Below are positions 10,748 to 25,949 of a stretch of DNA of 64,000 nucleotides, piece by piece; position 1 is the first letter of the stretch; each line of letters starts with the position of its first letter. The notes beneath the pieces are model-generated. The model was not told the DNA's origin and searched no databases. It saw only the letters and a list, made by a program, of their open reading frames with translations. The translations under genes were made by a program, and so were the position numbers. This stretch comes from Eopsaltria australis (Eukaryota > Chordata > Aves > Passeriformes > Petroicidae), in NCBI GenBank assembly GCA_034509425.1, contig JAVTVJ010000452.1, forward strand, positions 682,001 through 746,000, written 5' to 3'.

Positions 10748-13700
10748 ACAATAGGAAGTCAGGCCACAGAAGCCCCAGCATATTCTAATATTGTTATAGA
10801 ACACAAAGGCTGTGGACAGCTGTCTCACAGGTCAGCTGAAACAAGACTGTGCATTTTAAAGCATTTTGTTACTCAAACCTATACCCTTGACACTTAGAAC
10901 AGAAGTTGTTCACTTTCATTCTGGCCTCTTGACTGATGAGAGTTTTTGAGGACAGAAAATTTTTGCTCAATATGAAGCTTTGTATAATGAACTTGTGCAG
11001 GTCAGATTATTCAAAGGAAGTAGAATAATATTGCTTGGAGGGATTGCTCTGTGTGGATGTCATCCATTGAAGATAAACAAAAAGCTAAACCATGAGTCAC
11101 ACTCAAAGAATGCTGAAAATAAAGAAACTTCTGCAAGCTGGTTTTGCATTTTTATCCCCTAAACAATGCTTTTTCTAAAGAATGCAGTATGATTTCTCAG
11201 ACTTTTTGGTGGCCAAAGATAAGACAAGAAACAACGAATAGGAATAAGTTAGAAAAGCACCTGAGTTTCCCAATGAACTGCAAAAATAATTTAATTTTTG
11301 GCATTTAGAGAGAGGAGTGAACTTGTTTAAAGACATACATATATTAAGGTTGCTTTGCAGATGACCAGTTCTTAGTTCCTTTGTGTAACCATGCCAGTGA
11401 AATTCTCAGTTAGTTGGATTAAAGACTTTGAAAACTGTACCTCATTTAAAGACAGACTCTGTCTTGCAAGTGCAGGAACAGCATTGTAAACAGAATGTTA
11501 GCATTTCCACTGGTTCCACAGTGCTCTTCCCACACTGGAAGATGATCCTTCCTCTTGAGACCTGTAACACATACAGTAAATGCAATTCCTATGACAAATT
11601 AAAAATTAGACAAAAGCTAAATGCAAACAAAAGGTATAGTAGGTTAAAAATTTCTTCACAATCTCCTCTACAACAGATGAAGGAAACACAGCAGCATAAA
11701 GAGACTGTTTTTTCCAGAGACAGTATCATTGAGACAGTCCCTGGACCACTTACTCAAGTCCCAAGAGCTGCTGAAATAAAAACAAAACCCTGATATGCAT
11801 TCAGCACACTGCAAATTTGACTACTGGCACAAAGACTTAAAACTTAAACAAATACAACAAAAAGAAGACAGAAATCAGGTTTATTCTCACTGTCAGTAAG
11901 AGGAGTTCCTGATTTTTCTGAATCAATCACTCATTGACTATTCAGAAGTTAAACTCCCTCCTGAAATGTTTGTTCAGTTGCCTTGTTTGATGGAGCATTC
12001 CCAAACACCTGCCTAGAGCTGCTTCCCCAAGTCTTGGTAGTCAGAGTAGGAACAACAGTCAGACTCCTCTGCTTGCAAAGATGGGGCACACGCTTTTCAA
12101 ATGCTCACTGTTGCTCCTTCCCCATGATCTCCTCAGTGTTTCATCTTCCTTTTCTCCTGGGATATTTCATGAACCACATCCAAACCTTCTGCCTTGCTGA
12201 AGGTGCTGTTACTCCTCATGTAGATAGAAAACTCCATTTGACTTCAGTGACTGCAATTTAATGTACAATGAATTGTTTCAGTTGCTGTAAAAACACAGTT
12301 TTCTCTTATTCACTGTAAATGTGATAGAGAATAATTGAAGTAATCAATATGCTACATTTTGAAGCTACATACTTTCAACAAAGCTGGCAGAGGATGGCAA
12401 TGTCATAGGAAAAAGTGACTGCATGGTTCTGTTTCCCTAGCAAATTAAAGACAAAAATGAATCCACTTGTTACTTTCAACATTCCTCAAAATTCTACCAA
12501 CTGTGCAAACAATATGTCTAATGGCACTAGACTAGCAGAGCTTGCTTAAAATCAGATATGAACTCTGAATATCATTGGAATGCCTGTAACAAAAACTCCC
12601 CTGAAACTGCAGCATGACATGAAGTATGATATGACCCCTGCTATCTTGAGCGGAATCAGAGCACCCATGAACCCAGGTCCACAACAGCATCAGCTCCCAG
12701 GAATCTGAGCCCAGCTAATATTTTGCAAGTCACAACCTATGAGTTAAATCTTAACTGAATATCCAGGAACCCTCATTCTGGCCTTATGATATACTATTAC
12801 CTGAGAGCTAATAGTTCATGTAATTAGAGTCTGAATGCATAGATAAGGATGCCAGGCTGTAAAGAAACATTTACTTTCAGCAGGATTGTGACTTGGATTA
12901 CATTTCTCTGTGGAAAAGAAGCATTACACATTACTCTAAATGGACTATTTAGGGCATGAAAAGAGCTCTCATTTACTCTGATAAAGTACAGATGGGGACA
13001 CCCTTCATTCTTCAGGGCAGGGAAATAGTCGACTACTGATAAGGGTAAATTTCAGACAATGCATATCTTGCAGCACTAGAAAAATATGGAAGACAAATAA
13101 TGATCACAATATCTATGTAAGTGAGTAGAAAAAGCTAGTAAATAGGATGCCACTTCTCCCAGAATTGGAGGGATCTTCCTCCACAACAACATGCATGCTG
13201 TGTGAAACTGTGCGGACAATCCAACTTTCCTGGAATCTGTATAATTTCCACAAGCAAACTGAAAAGAGCATGGAAGTTACCCAGAAAAATGGAGCATGAC
13301 ATTGCAACAGCCTCAGGAGTGAATGCTGGCTAAAGTCACAGTATCAGCAGCTATTATCTATTGGCTGTGTGATTTGGAAGGGAATAGCTTAATCAACTTT
13401 GAGCATCAATGGGAATGTAACCAAATCACAAGCCATGAGAAACTGTCCAAATAAAGCCACTAAGCCCAGAGAAGTGCAGCACTAGAAAAGGAAAATGAGG
13501 TGCTCTGAAGTCACAGCTGGTGGCAGACATGCTAAGCAAAACATGTTTCCTAGACCCTAATCTATCAGGGAAAGAACCACCAAACTATATCATCATCCCC
13601 TCTGTGCTTGGAGGCTACAAGTCACTTAGGAAAAGTCTCAGGGTCACAGTTGGAGTTAGTCTGGTGAGGCTGATCACAAAAAGCCAGTCAGGGAACGCAG

Positions 13701-15904
13701 CACTCTGGGACAAGGTCGCTATTGATATCAAGACAAAGTGAAACCTGTGCCTTATTTAAAGAAAGCCCATGGAGACTTAAGAATCCCAGTAGCACAGAAA
13801 TAAGTTTCAAAACTTCTGAGAAAACTCTGACATGCTTACACCTAGTCAGAGAACCAAAAAAGCCAGGATTCATGTTGCTCAGGATATACAGCTAGATGAT
13901 ATCCTTGGAGGGTAAATTTGGAAGAATGTAGGTCCCTAGTTTTTCATAAAAGAATCTGTATTCCCCGCAAAGAGGTGTCTCTGAGAAGGCACACTCCTAA
14001 ATCTGGCAATAAATCTGTATTCTCAAAGTAAAACACTAACCATGAGGTTTTATCCGTAGTTTAAAACGCCACATAGTTCCAATGATATGCTCCTAGAAGA
14101 AATGAAAACAGCCGTGATAATCCATGGCAAAAAGCTTCAGTAGGTTAATTATAGGCTCCCTTTCCAACAAGGAATATATTTGATTATATTTGGGCTAAAT
14201 TTTGAAATGCTTATCATGCTTCTCCAAATATGAAATTCACATTTGTTCATGCTGTGCTTTGGATCTCTGTTTGAAAGAGAGAGGCAAGAAATATTTCTCA
14301 TGGGCATGTTGTTCCAAAACCTGCAAGGAGAACAAAGATATTACTCTGAAATTAAATGCACTGCCCTAATCAGCAAGCCACTTCAAAATAAGTCTGATAA
14401 TAGCTTCTTTCAGTCCTCTCCTGCCTTTTCAGCTGTTTAAAAACAAGCATTATCTTTCATGATGTCTGCATTTCTAAGCTAAAATTTAGTTTTAAAAATT
14501 TAAACAACATTTAAATAACATTTATCTGAGCTGATTTGGAGGATGCTTGCATTTGGGAACTGCCATCATTATGTCAATAATAGTTGAAAACACCGAAGAA
14601 GTTCTGCAAAACATAAATCTTTAATCAACCAATTAACGGCTTTTTGTACATTAATTCATACTGCAAACAGCATTCCCATGTCAGAACCTCACAAAGACAG
14701 GAGTACCACCATATGGAAACCACCTGCATATAATCCAAGTTACCACTGTTTAGCAAAAGCCTGATAAGCTAGAGGTCCACTTAAACATGTAAGAGCTGCT
14801 TCTTTTCATCACATCCTAGTTCTGTCAGACTGACTTTTTGACATTAAAAAAAAAGCAACAAGATTATGCAGCACAGCTGGACAGCTCTTCCAGACTTTTA
14901 GACAAAACATTGTGTAAAAGTTATTGTCAAACACACCTGCCCATTCCATTTGCTTATATGTCAGTGCACAATAAGTCTTTACAGAGCTCCTGTTTTGTAA
15001 AGCACCTTCAGCACAAGGCTGTTTTCAACTGAAAGGTCCTGTTTCACATGAAGTTGATAAGATGATAAAAGTGAATGTGTCTTTCCTTTAAGGAAGGCTT
15101 GTAGCTATTAAAGCAGTGAACAAAGACAGTACTTGGTCTGAATTTGCTCAAGATCACATACTGGGAGATAAATAACTGCAAGTCACATTCATGTACAAAT
15201 GCCCCCATTAGACTTTGTAATTTTGAGGTTTTGCTTTTCCTTTTTTTTTTCTTTTCTCCATTATAATTACTTATCATTCAAAACAGTAAGTATTCCTGCC
15301 AACTTTACTTGATCTCTCATCAGTCTCTGATGTGGAGGTGCTTCTGACATGCCTGCAGGAGCTGTTAAGGCTGAGCGAAATATTACTTTGAAACAGCTTG
15401 TTCACTCCTGCTTGGTTGATACCACAAGGTTGTGATGGGCACTTGTGTCTGTTCCCTAAAGGCTTTAGTGAATGCAGTCTTACACCTTTCACAATCAGGT
15501 TTTACATCTCTCACCCTGAGTCTCTCACAGGTGGACAACCTTGAAGAAAACAAGTATTTGGGCTCTTGTACTTGCAATACAAGACGATGCAGATTGAATG
15601 AAATAAATATTTAGCCCCTCTTTCTTATATCACACACTAACAGTGCCGCTTTAACATATTTACAAGATACAGGATATCTGGAGTTAAGCTTATTTGAAAG
15701 GATACAGGACCCCTCCACTTCCTAGAATCATGTCCCACCTCCCAGGGAGAGTCTAAACCACTTAATCACTTCTATTGCAGTAAGTCCACTTTACATGAAA
15801 TATCCACCAGGGTAAAAGCAGAAAAAAAGGCAAGACAGTAAAGCTCCTATCCTTTCTCCACAAAGAGTTTAGTATTCTGTGCAATGCTGAATAACATTAG
15901 AAAG
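10748..15904. other. Gene-free AT-rich interval
   Basis: I looked for splice-flanked open segments on both strands and found none that combine into a frame. The longest open frame (11428-11793, plus) is Lys/Gln/Thr-rich with no recognisable motif. Confidence 0.45.
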
Positions 15905-16066
15905 AGTACTTGAGAGAAATCCACTCTGGGATAACACATGCAGTACTGATTGGTGATCTCTGTTGTGAGATATGGGTTCAAGTCCCCTTGAACTGCAAGA
16001 GAATTGATTCTGGATTTCTCACATCTTCCAAAATTACAGTCCCAAATGACTGGGTAGGAAAAAGTA
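15905..16066 (+). mobile_element. Possible ancient tRNA-derived SINE, heavily decayed
   Basis: A good RNA polymerase III B box is present (GGGTTCAAGTCCC, about 15972-15984). The sequence around it resembles an old amniote interspersed element in which a B-box half is followed by a segment like TTGATTCTGGATTTCTCACA and then a stretch near CTGGGTAGGAA. I recall related copies from turtle and crocodile genomes but cannot name the family with certainty. There is no tRNA cloverleaf, so it is not a tRNA gene. Confidence 0.3.
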
Positions 16067-19000
16067 AGAAAAGAGTAATTTTTCTGTCTGGCTCTTAAGT
16101 GAATAATGTTTGTCACTTCCCGCTTTTACCACAAATTTGCAAAAATACAGTTGTCAAAGCTTGTCTTTTTCTTTTAGACACAATGTTGTAGTGAATTTAG
16201 GACTAAATTTACTGAGAGTTTTGACAACTAAAATAAAACCCCAAACTAATTTTTCTGGTTTCATTTATAGCTTAAAAAAACAGAGCATGCAAGGATTAGA
16301 AATCACAAGTTTTACTTCTGTGAAAGTAAGTGTGAAAGAAACTGAAGATGCGCATTTAAAAAGACTCTCAGCTTGACTCCCCCTCCAGTTCTCCCTGCAT
16401 CTCTTTCTTACTTTGTGCCTCATGGTTTGGAACCCATTGCACCAGTCACTTTAAAAAAAAAAAAAAAGTGCCCCACTACAGTATCCACATGAGTATTTAT
16501 CCTGCCCCAATCTGCTTCACCTCAATGAAAAAGCTAAGAGTAATTTTTCAACCCATCACAAGGCAGAAACAGCCTCAGAATGAGTTTAAAATGCATGAAG
16601 CAGGCTCCAGAGATCCCATAATTTCTCTTTCTGTAAATAGAGCGTGCCCCACCTATTAAGCCCAAATCTAAATAGACTTCACAAGAAACAGCTGGGTGCT
16701 ATGCAATATGCATCATTGAGGAAGAGATGTGAGAAGGAAGACTTTCTTTCAGAATATATTTTATTAACATGCGAAGATCTCCTCTTTCATCAATCAAACT
16801 ATTACATTCTACAGCTTGTTTTTACTTTGCAGAGTGCTCCCTGCAAGGTACTAAAGTGAAAACTTCTCATGGTGGGTTGAAATTCAGCCTCAGTGTGGTG
16901 GGAGAAAACAACATCTGTCATCATGATGATCCAGATAAAATCCAGATCACTTTCCAGAATTCCTCTGCCTTCACTGTCTCGAAAGAGATGGATGGGCTCG
17001 GCAGGGAAGGGTCTCACACCCAGATTCCCCCACCATGTGCTGGTATATCAGGCAGCTGGCAACGAGCATACAAAAATTGACCAGGTACTGCTGCCTCTCA
17101 GCTCAGGGGGAAATAATGAAACAGGTTCAGAAACTCATCTGCCCTCCTACAGCTCCTTCTGCTGTGTCAGTGGTGCAGGGACCACACTGAACATACTGCA
17201 GCCAAGAGATGCAGAGAGGTAGCTTATTTCTTTATCAGATACTTAGGAACAGAGCAAAGACTGGCACTGAACTGAGAACAAAAAAATTTAGTTTTCCTAA
17301 TGTTTGTCTCATAAGATTGATGGCAAGCGTTTGAGGAGGGAGTCACTAGATTTAAATAAGTTGCAACTTTGGTCATATTTTTACCTATTTTTATGTTTAG
17401 TTTTCTAGCATTACTAACAAACACAATGAAAAGCTCCATTGTTTCCCTCAATATTAAGTACCCATAACAGATCACAAAATGGTTGTTCTGTATGTTTTTT
17501 AAGTGTACATCACTTTAAATCTAGTTGACTGCTAGCCATCTTTTTGTTCTGCATGGCAGTCAGAGATAGCCTGAGCTTTTGTACTCGAAAATGCAAGATT
17601 ATCTCTAAAATCTGTTCACCCATCTTACATTTCTTTTTTTTCAAGACAGTGAAAAATAGACTGCAGTAAGATTTAGTACCTACTGTGAGTACTACATACC
17701 CTATGTCAAAGAAACAGGTCTAGCCTGGATCTGTGACTTTCATAATTTTATTACATTGTTGTTGTCTTTGCCAAGTCCCCAAAACAACATAATTTGATTT
17801 CATATAATTCAAATGACTACAAGTGTTACAAGGTTGGTACACATTAACAGTATCTGAGGAAAAAAAGACCAGATGAATGCAAACATAAAGATGATTCATT
17901 CTTGGAGTAATTTTGTGTCTATGGAAAATACACCAGGTATAAAATTGGCCCTGTGACGCAGAGCTTCCAGGAAACATGAAGCTATTGTAACTAGAGATCT
18001 CGGCTGACATATGAATTGAAAAGCAAAATAGAAATGAGGTAAATTCAGCATGGGCATAAAAGGAGTGAAGTCAACCCTATTAATTACTGAACTGAAAGAA
18101 AATAAAGGACTGGTTCAAAATAACCTAATGTACAGAGAGAAAAGGATGAAAACATGAGGCAAGAAGAACAGCATGATGACAGATTTGAGAAGCAGCACAT
18201 AGTAAACACGATGACTATAATGGAAAGCGTTTTCCATGACATTCAGCACAGAAAACAAATCCTCGACTTCTGAGAAACTCAGTTCAGAGAGTGTTCAATG
18301 AACTCTACACCTTTCAATAAACATCCTTTATGCCCATTATTAACCAGAGTAATAGAGCTTCTGCTAACACCACACTCATACATAAAATTGTGAAGAGCTG
18401 GCTTTTGATCTGATGAAATTAGGGTAAAGGTAATCTGTTCCTACGTAATTGGTACTGACATTTTCATCACTTCACAAGGGGCACAAGTACTGGTTCCTCT
18501 CAGGAGATGCCCCACACTTTCAATTTAAACTCTCATTAGTGTAAAATGGTGGTGGTAGAGTAGGATGTTTATTTTTCCTAAATTTGAGAAGAGAGTGTCA
18601 GAATCACCATTAACCCTGCTGTCCCAATCTTCTGTCCTGGGGGAGCTATGAGAACATGTTACAGTCTCCTCCTTCCCTGCCTGGAAGGATGAGAGAAGAC
18701 AACTTACCCCAATGTGGCTAGATACATCAAGACATGTGCTTTGTGCCCAGGACTGCCTGCAGCAATTATCCATTCATGTGCACAGATTTTACTTTGAAAA
18801 GAGAAAATTCAGGACAGAGAAGAGTGAAGAATTTTTTTCTTGCAGTTATTTTTAAGAAACTGGCATATTTTATTACACTATCTAAGGTTCTTCCTAAAGC
18901 AGGTAACTTACTAATGGTGTCACCAAATACACTATAAATCCTTACTTGCCACATGGAAGCTGTGACAAGTCAAATTGTAGATTCCTTTTTCTAACAGTTT

Positions 19001-22000
19001 ACTAAATAGAAGAAATGGATCATAAAAACTCCGGCTGACAAGTTCTCCAAGAGGAGTGACGAGGGGTTTAGGCTCACTTCCAGTCATGTTTTTTCACTCC
19101 TGTGAATTAACAAACAAAAAGGGATTGAAGAATGAAGAAGAAAAATAAACCTCAAAGGCCTCTCTCATCCTTGTGACAAGGTAAATAAGTTACAGGTCGA
19201 GAATTTACCTTTGTTAAAACATGAACCTGTCCTTTTTGCTGAAAGCTGAGGGCACACAAATGATCTCACCAAGCTGTATCCTTAATAAACTACACCATGT
19301 GATCATGAATGTGAACTTCACAAGCACATAATAAATTTCCATGTACAGACAATCCCAAAAACACAACCTAGGTGGAATCTGGTTTCTCCATGTTCTCCAA
19401 CATGGGACTTTTTGACAAATTAACTTTTTATAGTTGTGTTAAAAGAGTGTCATCAGAGGGAACTAGCTCTTTTTTACAGCCCTGTATCAGACTTATATCT
19501 ACTAGGTTGCAGGTCTGAAATTTGAAATAATTTACAGTCTATATTTGACTATCCTTTGGCCTGTAAAAATAACTCCTAATAGACATATTTGAGGGGAATT
19601 TTGGCAACTGTAAACTTATGTCTTCCAAAGTACTTGAATTACAATTACTGTGAGTTAATGTATAGAGCTGACTTCTCAAATAATAGACTTTCTAAAAGAT
19701 ATTGAAAACAGACATACAGAAATGTCTTACTACAAGTTGCATCATGGAAGTATTTCCAACTACAACAATTAATATTGTTCTTTTTTGGCTTTATTGTCAT
19801 GAATTATTTATCTGTTATGATTGTCTGAACAACGAAAGAGATTTCAGTGTTTAAGAACTAATGTTTGTCTCTTTATTATCCATTATCACATTAATATTAC
19901 TTAGTCTTTAAAATACTACTAAGTAAGGAAAAGAAGACATTCTTGTAAGTCAATCCAAAACAAGACATTTTTGTTCAACAGGAAAACATATCTGTATTAT
20001 TAGCTTCATTGATTTGTTCTCTGCCATGTTTTGCAAGGGAGACTTGCAAAGAGGAAGGGATTTAGTAAAAGTCATTTTCTAAATAAAAGAAAGTGTATTA
20101 TTTCTCCGTGGCAACCACCTTGAAGAATATTACTCAGAGAATCCTACTTAGTTTGGTGCTTCTTTTTACATGATAAATGATGACCAACTGTCCCAGCTAC
20201 TGAGCACAGATTCTCTTACAAAGTAAAGCAAGGTCAATAGTTTATGCATCTATCTTTACATGTCTGAGTTGGCAAACAGCACTCTCAATGTATTACAAGT
20301 GCATCCCTGATCCAAAGCGAAAAATTTGGTGCAGGTGATGCTACTTAGTACTTGAACAACATAAGCCAATTTCTATAACAATTACTTGACCCTGAAATCT
20401 ATCTTCATGTAGACTTGCAAAATTGCCAATGAGATACTTCTCAAGATATGAACTATTAACTTCAGCAGCAAAGAATTTACGCATTGCCCTTCTGAGGATT
20501 GCTATGATATATATGACTAATAAACCTGTCTAGGAACTGGACACGAAAACAGAGTTGGATGGCTGAATGAGAGACAGACACACAGTGACAACTTCAGGAC
20601 CAGAAGGAGTAGAAAAAGCATTACAAGCATCTGTTACCAGAAAAGGAAGCAGAGAGAAAAGGAATTTCCCATCAACCTCCCTAATCTTCCTTCCCTTATT
20701 TGCTTTCTCATTGTCATAGGGGAAAAGAGGAGAGAAAGGCTGGAAGAAATGCTAAGCAGAAGACAAAGGGGAAAATGTGGTTTTAGTTCCTTTCTATCCA
20801 TGGCAGGAAATGCCACAGGAACAATAATTAAAACAGCAGGTGTAAAGGATCAAAGTGGTCTAGAAGGATCAAGAGGAAGGTGTCATGGGGATGTGGGGAA
20901 TCACCAGATCCCTTATTATTGATATACCTCAAGAAACTCCAGAGCAACCCAGTCTGCATACAAACATAGGCTCATCCAGGACAGTAACACTAGCTTCACC
21001 ACTTCTGCTTACTCAGGAAATCCTAAAAGCATAGAGATAATATTGTTGGTTTTGCTTTGGAGTTAGAGTATTTTACACATAACTAGGAGTATTTTTCACA
21101 TAACTAGGAGTATTTTACCCACAGTTAATTAACCTGTGGTTTTTTCAACTTGCTATGCGGCCATGATCAGACAAAAATGTTGTACATGATTTAGGGTAAA
21201 ATCCTCTACAGTGAAAAGTAAAACTTGGTATTTTATTTTAATAGTTTTACCACTTTCTGTTGCAGATATAAATTAACCCACTTTATTGATAAGGGCTTGA
21301 AATAGCCACTTCTGTGCCAGAGCTGATTCAGAGCCCAGAGGTCTGATTTGCCAAAGTAAATCTGCACGGCCTCCTTGTATACTCTTTCCCCCCATACTCA
21401 CTCCAATTCACTGTCATCGCTGGATATGTTGAAGGCATTTGCCACGTCCAATGCAAAGAAAATAATTCCTTCCACCACGTCTCACCCACATCTTAACCTC
21501 AATAATTTTAAATTACAAAACTGGGCTATGCTGATCACAGTTGGATCAGAAGGAACCAAGAGGATCTGACTAATTATTGCTCTGATTCTAAATAGCACTG
21601 TTCATACAGCTCTGAACCACCAGGGTTTTGGTCTGAGGTCTCCTTGCTTTTAGTGACCACGTCAAATAATCAAGGACCTCCTGTCTCAGATTATAGCATA
21701 CACCTACAACACACGATTAAAATGGAAACATCTGTCCTACACCATTTACATCCCTGACACCTAGAAAAGGTTTCACAGACCACTTACTCTATTAACTATC
21801 TAGCTACAACTGGCTATGCAACTGTACAGGGGATGTGCTTTGAGAGGCAAGATGCCCAGTGAGCAGCAGATAATGAAATGGTCACATTGAATTTAATAAC
21901 AGAAGCAGCTCCTACTTATAAAGCAATAGCCCTTATCTTCAACACAATTTTATCTCTTTTAAAAATAACTATCAGTCTGTGTAATCGGTATATGAGTAGT

Positions 22001-25000
22001 GCTGCAGATGAAGTTAAACAAAGAGCTATCTTTTTCTGTATCTTAACTGATTTATTTTGCCAACAACTAGTATTTCTAGTGTCTTAATTTCCCAGTGTCT
22101 CCTGTGGCTTTGTCGTCTAAAAAAATTCATGCTACACTAGTCACCTCAACATGGAAAACACAAAACAGAGAAATTGAGGGAGAAAAATCAAGGAAAATGT
22201 GATGAGAAAGAGTAGGGGTATTGGTAGAAATGATAAAAACATGAGGATTATTTTCCTTAGAAAGCAGGCGACTAAGAGACTATGGAATTAGAAAATACAA
22301 AGAACAATACTTCATTTTCTCTGCGTCAAACCACAGAAGTAAGGATATTCAATCAAAATAGAATATCATTTCACGTGATATTTACCTAAACTCTGGAACC
22401 AAATTTCCAGATGTCACAAACAGCAGGACAACAGCATGCTTGAAAAGATTATGAATTCAGAGGTAGCAGCTGAAAATATGGAACGGAGCTAAAAGCATTT
22501 CTGAGGAGACTAGTCTTTGTATTTCAGGGAGTAGTGAAAAAGTACTTTACTTTTCTGAGGTTTCTGAGCTGACCACTTTCACAGTAAGTGAAATGGCTGA
22601 TAGGGCCACCTAACTAAACTATGTTACATTACCTCCCAGACTAGTCTTCACCTGCAGAGTAGAAATGCTGAGACTGACCTAAACTGTCCTCTTTTTTCTG
22701 TAAAAATCTAACCTAAAAATGCATTAATTTTTCCACCCCAGTGTAGTATCTGCCCACTATCCATACAGTGAAAGCTTGCTTTTGACAGATCAAAATCATA
22801 TGTGTACACATACAGAAGGAAGACACCTACCATCACCTTCTGATATTGGATTTATGTTGTATTCATAACTGCTGTAGGAACCCAAGAAGACTACATATGC
22901 AAGATATGGGGCATAAAGTGCAGTGCTATTCATCTTAGATCCATTTAGCCTGGGTAAATCAGCCATGTGTTATCATCACAAAGAGCTGGAGGGACATCTA
23001 GTGGACTTGTTGACAAGCAGGAAGGCCTTCATGCTATCATTTTACTGCACTGCTGCTCCACGTTTGAGGTGTTAATGTTGGTCTTCACACTAAATGAGTA
23101 TATTAAATATCAGAACAGTACTAAAATCCCTGCCATGCAAAATAGGCAACCAGGTATAAAACACACTGTCAGCAACTCTAGGTCTAGTCCAATTCTCACA
23201 TCCAAACCAAGATATAATTCAAAGCAAATCTACAGTTTGCTGATACTATAAGATCACAACTACATTTAAAATACAAATCTGAGGCATTTTAACTATAAAT
23301 ACGTGTAGTGCACATTGCACCAGCCTTCAAAAGGTGTATATGGTTTAACACAAAAATTTCTTTACAGGCTGCAAGCAAGAGAAAATTCTATTCTTTTTAT
23401 CTTCTACAAAAGTAAGAGAAAATCATCTTCCAGCTTTACCCCAATCCTATTGGCTTCAAGGGAATAATGTACTTTGGAAAGCAGAATGAAACATTGAGCA
23501 ACATGTATTTTATAGAAACTTCATTCTTACCCAAGCTATGAATATTTACTTCCACTGGCCTTGTTCAATAATAAACCAGAATATTTCCAAGCTTCTTGGG
23601 AATGGAGTTTCAAGTGCACTTACTCATTCGGAGAAGAGGGAAGAGCAGAGCTGTGGAATGCTCTGATTCTGGGGAACTCTCCTACTAATTTCAAGTACTT
23701 TTGAAAAAATCCAGGACATACTATATCTGACAGTCTAAACCTTTTTAGTGCCTGAATCCAACAGATGTATTCCAAAACATACATCAGCGTAAAATATATA
23801 TGTTTAAGAATATCCTCGATTAGTTTTGTAATTCCCACCAATTTTAATTTGAGCTTCTTGACCTGCAAATGTTTTCAACTTTGTTTCAGATACAGGTAAT
23901 CAACTTTATGCTTAAACAAACTCTTGAAGTGTTTTAGTCTAAGAAGCAAGTTAGGGAGAATCAGGCAAAAGCCATTTCCATCTTCTTTCCACCCAAGGGA
24001 AAAGCTAAGTCTCACCTTTCCAGTTTTCCCTCTGTAGATGAAAATATAGAAAAACCCTCCTAACAGTGAATTTCAGTAACATTTTCAGCTTTTCAAATTT
24101 AGAAGTTATTTCATTCTATGGTTTGTTTTAATTGATGTGAAATGGGCCAACTTCAGGTGGACTTTCACTTTCTTCATTGATTTCCTACACACTTAGACAG
24201 TGTCTTTGTTCCTTCAAGGTTTGTAGGAATAACCTGACCTTCCTCCTACTTCTTCTGTGTTCCTTTATTAAGTTTTTTAGTTTTTTTAAGTTTCTTCCTG
24301 TCTGTAGCAGACATCCACTGTAACAGGCATGCTGGTTGCCCACTAACCTTGGCTCAAGCAATCAGCTGGCTCATCACGCAAAGTTCATCTTCACGCACAA
24401 GAAATCAAAAATCTTCAGAAGAGTGACTTTTGAAACACAAGTGTGCAGAACCCAGAAAAGAAGCACATGCTTCCTGTTGCTACAAAGAGGATGAGTTAGT
24501 AGTTACCAAAGCCTGAAGCTCAGATTTTCCTTGAGTCTTACACTGTGTAGTTTAACAAAGAGAGGCTGGTTGCTGTGTTCCAGTTCACCTCAAGGAGCAT
24601 CTAATTGGACACCGGACTGCAGAAGTAAATGATTGCACTCCGTATTGCTAGATGTTCTAAATCCATGTTCAGACCTACAGTTTAAAACTTAATTTTCATT
24701 TCTGTGGCACTCAAAATACATACGTAAAATTAACTTTTAAAAGGTTGCAGTGAACAAGTCCACACATACCACTGCAATGGTGAAGGTGGCTTATACCTGC
24801 CTGAAGATGACAAATAAACTTATTGCTCATCTCCTTGCTGAAAAAGGCAGCCTGCCAAAACACAAGGTTATTCCAAATAGATTTACAGGCCAGAAAAAAA
24901 ATCCCCATCTCAGGCTTGCAACCCTTTTGACTGAGTAATAATAGAAGTATTCTGTTTACCAGTGCCCTTCCCATCCTTATTCATGTTTTCACCTAACTCA

Positions 25001-25126
25001 ATTCAACAACAAAAGAGGGGAAAAAAACCTCTTCTCTGTTTCAGTCTTTAGCACCCAGAGAGTAAGGGAAATCACCTCTCCTACTGCCTTTTTCTTCTTT
25101 ATATTTATTTTAAGAAGAAGGCACAT
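16067..25126. other. Gene-free AT-rich interval of about 9 kb
   Basis: No coding exon is supported. A 15-base segment between an AG and a GT near 16833-16848 is too short to call. A short tandem duplication at 21067-21117 is listed separately. Confidence 0.45.
21067..21117 (+). repeat. Short tandem duplication, unit about 22 bases
   Basis: The unit AGTATTTTACACATAACTAG is followed directly by a near-identical copy (one substitution and one length change) and the start of a third. It looks like a recent local slippage duplication. Confidence 0.85.
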
Positions 25127-25700
25127 GACTGAGGTTGGCAGGGACCTTTGGAGATGATGTGGTCCAATCTCTCTGCTCAAAGCACAGTCACCTAGAGCAG
25201 GTTCTTGTACATGATGTCCAGCATCTACATGGACAGAAACTTCGCAAGCTCTCTCAGCAACATGTGCCTGTGTTTGGCACCCTCACAGTTAAAATATTTT
25301 CCTTATATTCAAGCAGGATTTCTCATATTTCAGTTTGTGCCAATTCCCGCTCGTTCCTTCACTGGACCCATTTAGCAGGCTCCATCTCATGTAGTGTCCC
25401 TGCTCAGATATTTGCACACATTGGTAATAAGCCCTTGAATTTTCTCTTCAGTAGTCTAAACAGTTTCATCTCTCTCAGCTTCTCCTTACACACCAGGATT
25501 GGATCTAATCCCCTAATCATCTCAGCGATCATTTTCAAGACTCACCCCAGTATGTCAATGTACTTCTTGTCCTGGAGAGCCCTGGCCTGTACAGAACACT
25601 ACAACTGCAGTCTTTCCAGGGCTGAGCCAAAGTGGGAGAAGTAACATCTCCCTCAATCTGCTGGTGCCCTGCCCAGGGGAACCAGGATGCTACTGCAAAA
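25127..25700 (-). mobile_element. Old CR1 LINE fragment
   Basis: The plus-strand text reads as the reverse complement of a CR1 3' portion. It begins near GGCAGGGACCTTTGGAGATG and continues through phrases like CACCTAGAGCAGGTTCTTG, CAGTTTGTGCCAATTCCCGC and GAACACTACAACTGCAGTC. Mismatches are spread evenly, so this is an older copy than the one at 1.6 kb. The open frame at 25135-25644 on the plus strand is antisense to the element and not a gene. The right boundary is blurred and could extend to about 25760. Confidence 0.88.
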
Positions 25701-25949
25701 GGATGCATTTCTGGACAATAACTTTTATTGTACGCCACCTGGCAGTGCTGTCACCCAGCCAGTCAGCCTCCAGCTGCCTAGGTGCAGGAGGACCTGCATG
25801 GCCCACAGCGCAGACTAATTCCACAAGTGCAGGGTCTCGGAAGTGTGTTCATATTGGCCTTCCCTGTCACCCCTGAGGCAGACCACAGCTGGCAGCGATC
25901 TGAAAGCCCAGCATGGAAACTGTTTCTGGCTTTTTCAGGAGTGAGGCCC

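Noticed and set aside
25135..25644. 169-codon plus-strand open frame
   Set aside because: It lies antisense within a CR1 LINE and encodes nothing recognisable.
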